Source: Kiritimatiellia bacterium (GTDB lineage Bacteria > Verrucomicrobiota > Kiritimatiellia > SLAD01). From it: 15,524 bases of DNA. Position 1 is the first letter of the stretch. The number at the start of each line of letters is the position of its first letter. The stretch lies in NCBI GenBank assembly GCA_007127595.1, contig SKZA01000209.1:1-15524 (forward strand). The letters are read 5' to 3'. This document shows, one piece after another, positions 13,613 to 15,524 of this stretch. The translations under genes were made by a program, and so were the position numbers. Below the pieces are notes generated by a model. It had not been told where the DNA came from, did no database searches, and was given only the letters and a program-made list of their open reading frames with translations.

Positions 13613-15418
13613 TCACCCGGCGGTTGTATCGTCCGTGTCGCCGTTTTCCTGGGCCACGGAAGCCACCACCTCTCCGATACGATGTTCTTCGCGCACCGCC
13701 GCGAGCTTCTTCTCGACGGATTCTTCCACGAAAAGCTCCTGCGTAAGACCGATGTACAAGGCATAGACCGTGATAAGGAGGATGAGGGCAAAAGGTAACC
13801 CCGTCGTTACCGACGCCGTCTGCAAGGTCTGCAAGCCACCCCCGATGAGCAATACCGCGGCCAGCAATCCTTCCATGATCGCCCAGAACACGCGCTGCGT
13901 CACGGGCGAATCCAGCTTGCCTCCGGAGGTCAGGTGATCGATGACCAACGAGCCCGAATCGGACGACGTGATGAAGAAGACCGTGACGAGGATCACCGCG
14001 ACAAAGGAGAGCACGCCGGTCAGGGGAAAGTGTTCAAGCATGACGAAGAGCGCCGTTGCGACATCGGAATCGACGGCCGCCGCGATGTCCGCGAGGCCCC
14101 GCCCCTGCAGGAAGAGGGCGGACCCGCCGAAGACCGACATCCACAGGAACGACAGGAAGGTCGGGATCAACATGACACCGAGAATGAATTCGCGCACGGT
14201 GCGCCCTTTCGAGATACGCGCGATGAACATGCCGACGAACGGCGACCAGGAGATCCACCACGCCCAATAGAATACGGTCCACGAGCCCTGCCAGTTTGTG
14301 TCACGGAAGGTTTCGGTCCAGAGACTCATTTCCGGCAGCTTGGTCAGGTAATAGCCGAAGTTCTGGGTGAACCCGCCGAGGATGAAGATCGTGGGCCCGG
14401 CGATCAGCAGAAAGAGCATCAGGACTCCAGCCAACACCATGTTGGCTTCGCTGAGGCGCTTCACGCCGCTGTCCAAGCCGGCCATGACGGAGATTGTAGC
14501 GACGGCCGTGATCGCGGCGATGAGGATGACCTGTGTGGTGGTGCCGGGCGGGATGCCGAAGAGCACGTGCAGTCCCGCGGCAACCTGCTGGACCCCGAGT
14601 CCCAACGAGGTCGCCAGTCCGACGAGGGTGGCGAGCACCGAGAGCACGTCAATGACGTTGCCCCAGAACCCGTAGATGCGGTTGCCGAGTATCGGGTAGA
14701 AGATCGATCGAATCGTGAGCGGCAACCCGCGATTGAAGGCGAAGAACGCGAGGCCCAGACCGACAATGGCATAGATGGCCCACGGATGCAGGCCCCAGTG
14801 AAAGTACGTCACCGCCATGGCCGCTTGGGCCGCTTCCGGCGTTTCGCCGATTATGCCGGAAAACATGGGCGACGGGCTGGTAAAATGAAACATGGGTTCG
14901 CCGACGCTCCAGAACATCAACCCGATGCCCATCCCCGCGCTGAGCAACATGGCATACCAGGAGATGGTCGAGAATTCCGGCTTGGCTTTTGGGCCGCCGA
15001 TTCGGATATGGCCGAAACGCGAAAAGGCGAAGAAGGCGGCGGCTACGATAAACACGTTGGCCGCGAGGATGAGGAACCAGCCGGACGTGCTGGTGATGCC
15101 GCCCAGCGCCCGCGCGAACAGATCACTCGCCTGCTCGTGAAACATCAACGTCAACACGATGAAGAGGATGAGGATCAATGTGGAGGCGCCGGTCACTTGG
15201 GGGTTCAGATCGAAGCCGAACCTGGACCAGTTGCCTTCGCCGGGCTCCTTTTGTTCCGCTTCGTCAAAGTAGGATGCCGTGGGCCGTATCTGCAGGCCCT
15301 TGATCTTGCCCCGCTCCCGTATGGCCTTGCGACGTTCCTCCGCCTCGGCTTTGCGCAGTTTTTTGGCCAATTCCGCGCGGGCCTTGGCCTCCTCTGACCG
15401 TTCCAAGAAATGACTCAT
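13613..15418 (-). CDS. BCCT-family (betaine/choline/carnitine-type) transporter (601 aa)
   Basis: Inner-membrane secondary transporter for trimethylammonium-type osmolytes such as glycine betaine, with 12 predicted helices between residues 75 and 560. Diagnostic motifs are the glycine-rich helix GMGIGLMFWSVGEPMFHF (162-179), HWGLHPWAIYAIVGL (207-221), the family signature VFYWAWWISWSPFVGMF (382-398) with the tryptophan box, and TSSDSGSLVID (484-494) near the sodium site. The glycine-rich helix fits sodium-coupled BetP-like members more than antiporters, though this is an inference. The first 40 residues form a strongly charged helix (EEAKARAELAKKLRKAEAEE). The C-terminal tail is acidic and lacks BetP's basic osmosensing helix. 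I chose the ATG at 15418 because AAGGA lies 8 bases upstream; the frame extends to 15466 but that part is the leader hairpins. It is probably its own transcription unit, 338 bp from the next gene. Confidence 0.93.
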   Translation of the reverse strand: MSHFLERSEEAKARAELAKKLRKAEAEERRKAIRERGKIKGLQIRPTASYFDEAEQKEPGEGNWSRFGFDLNPQVTGASTLILILFIVLTLMFHEQASDLFARALGGITSTSGWFLILAANVFIVAAAFFAFSRFGHIRIGGPKAKPEFSTISWYAMLLSAGMGIGLMFWSVGEPMFHFTSPSPMFSGIIGETPEAAQAAMAVTYFHWGLHPWAIYAIVGLGLAFFAFNRGLPLTIRSIFYPILGNRIYGFWGNVIDVLSVLATLVGLATSLGLGVQQVAAGLHVLFGIPPGTTTQVILIAAITAVATISVMAGLDSGVKRLSEANMVLAGVLMLFLLIAGPTIFILGGFTQNFGYYLTKLPEMSLWTETFRDTNWQGSWTVFYWAWWISWSPFVGMFIARISKGRTVREFILGVMLIPTFLSFLWMSVFGGSALFLQGRGLADIAAAVDSDVATALFVMLEHFPLTGVLSFVAVILVTVFFITSSDSGSLVIDHLTSGGKLDSPVTQRVFWAIMEGLLAAVLLIGGGLQTLQTASVTTGLPFALILLITVYALYIGLTQELFVEESVEKKLAAVREEHRIGEVVASVAQENGDTDDTTAG

Positions 15419-15427
15419 ACGCCGTAT

Positions 15428-15446
15428 CCTTTCCTGCGAGGAAAGG
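15428..15446 (-). promoter_or_regulatory. Hairpin that includes the BCCT ribosome site
   Basis: CCTTTCC-N5-GGAAAGG is a perfect 7-bp stem. In the mRNA its 3' arm GGAAAGG is the purine-rich ribosome binding site, ending 9 nt before the ATG at 15418. Folding would hide the site, so translation may depend on helix melting or on the competing hairpin just upstream, which shares the GG bases at 15445-15446. Confidence 0.55.
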
Positions 15447-15478
15447 CGGGGGCCCGAGTCGAGCACGAGCCCCCGCCT
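15444..15478 (-). terminator. GC-rich hairpin with short T-run in the BCCT leader
   Basis: AGGCGGGGGC (15444-15453) pairs perfectly with GCCCCCGCCT (15469-15478) around a 15-nt loop. On the minus strand it is followed by TTTCCT, which gives a weak intrinsic terminator shape. It may end an upstream transcript from outside the window, or act as an attenuator in the BCCT leader. Beyond it, 15479-15524 is AT-richer with the partial dyad CATAA-ACA-TTATG. I cannot place a confident -35/-10 pair there. Confidence 0.5.
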
Positions 15479-15524
15479 ATGATAATGCGCTCACATAATG
15501 TTTATGGCATCCAACTTTGAACCA

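Noticed and set aside
13934..15397. 487-codon plus-strand open frame
   Set aside because: It is antisense to the BCCT gene. The product is very rich in Asp/Glu/Arg/His/Gly and low in complexity, which is a reading of transmembrane codons in reverse, not a real protein.

Overview
The window is about 60% GC bacterial chromosome. Every gene I can support lies on the minus strand, so the genes read from right to left. I see no rRNA, tRNA, transposase, CRISPR array or phage gene. The taxon cannot be fixed from the sequence alone. The DUF6785-type membrane protein, an MSD permease fused to a peptidase-like domain, and dense intergenic palindromes (TTTTCCAA-N3-TTGGAAAA, GAACACY heptamers, GGGACGAC hairpins, paired GTT/TTC-loop hairpins) recall Verrucomicrobiota/Kiritimatiellota or related PVC-like and Hydrogenedentota-like genomes. 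That is an inference from remembered patterns.

Layout in transcription order. (1) 15418-13613: a BCCT-family betaine/choline-type transporter, with two stacked hairpins in its leader. (2) 13600-13280: a repeat-filled gap with several copies of a two-hairpin REP-like element. (3) 13274-12384: an unrecognised soluble protein that looks like a tandem duplication of one domain. (4) 12383-12047: a second repeat-filled gap with three palindromes at an exact 31-bp period. (5) 12046-229: a compact array of a PqqD-like small protein, a DUF6785 OPT-like permease, an FtsX/MacB-type permease, a LolD/MacB-type ATPase, a giant 1640-residue PA/M28-like + FtsX fusion, and a second OPT-like permease. Junctions inside the core are 2 bp, a 4-bp ATGA overlap and an 8-bp overlap, so this is almost certainly an operon. 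(6) 190-1: the N-terminal part of a four-helix-bundle (S23/Avd-like) protein that runs off the window.

How the genes may work together. The ATPase with two different FtsX-type permeases has the composition of a LolCDE-like (type VII ABC) complex. One permease carries a very large exported N-terminal region built from a PA domain and an M28 aminopeptidase fold. The positions expected to hold the zinc ligands and the catalytic glutamate are substituted (HxD is NLD, the GADD motif is GARS, EE is QQ). It therefore looks like a non-catalytic receptor rather than a protease. Two OPT-superfamily-like permeases bracket the ABC module, and a PqqD-like domain (a peptide-binding fold in RiPP systems) begins the array. 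The best hypothesis is an undescribed envelope system that binds or handles peptides, lipopeptides or lipoproteins. The substrate is unknown.

The most striking sequence-level observation is at 7131-7217. An 87-bp inverted pair of GAACACY heptamer arrays sits exactly in codon phase inside the signal peptide of the giant fusion protein. Conceptual removal restores an ordinary signal peptide, so this looks like an in-frame repeat insertion that also places a strong mRNA hairpin just after the start codon.
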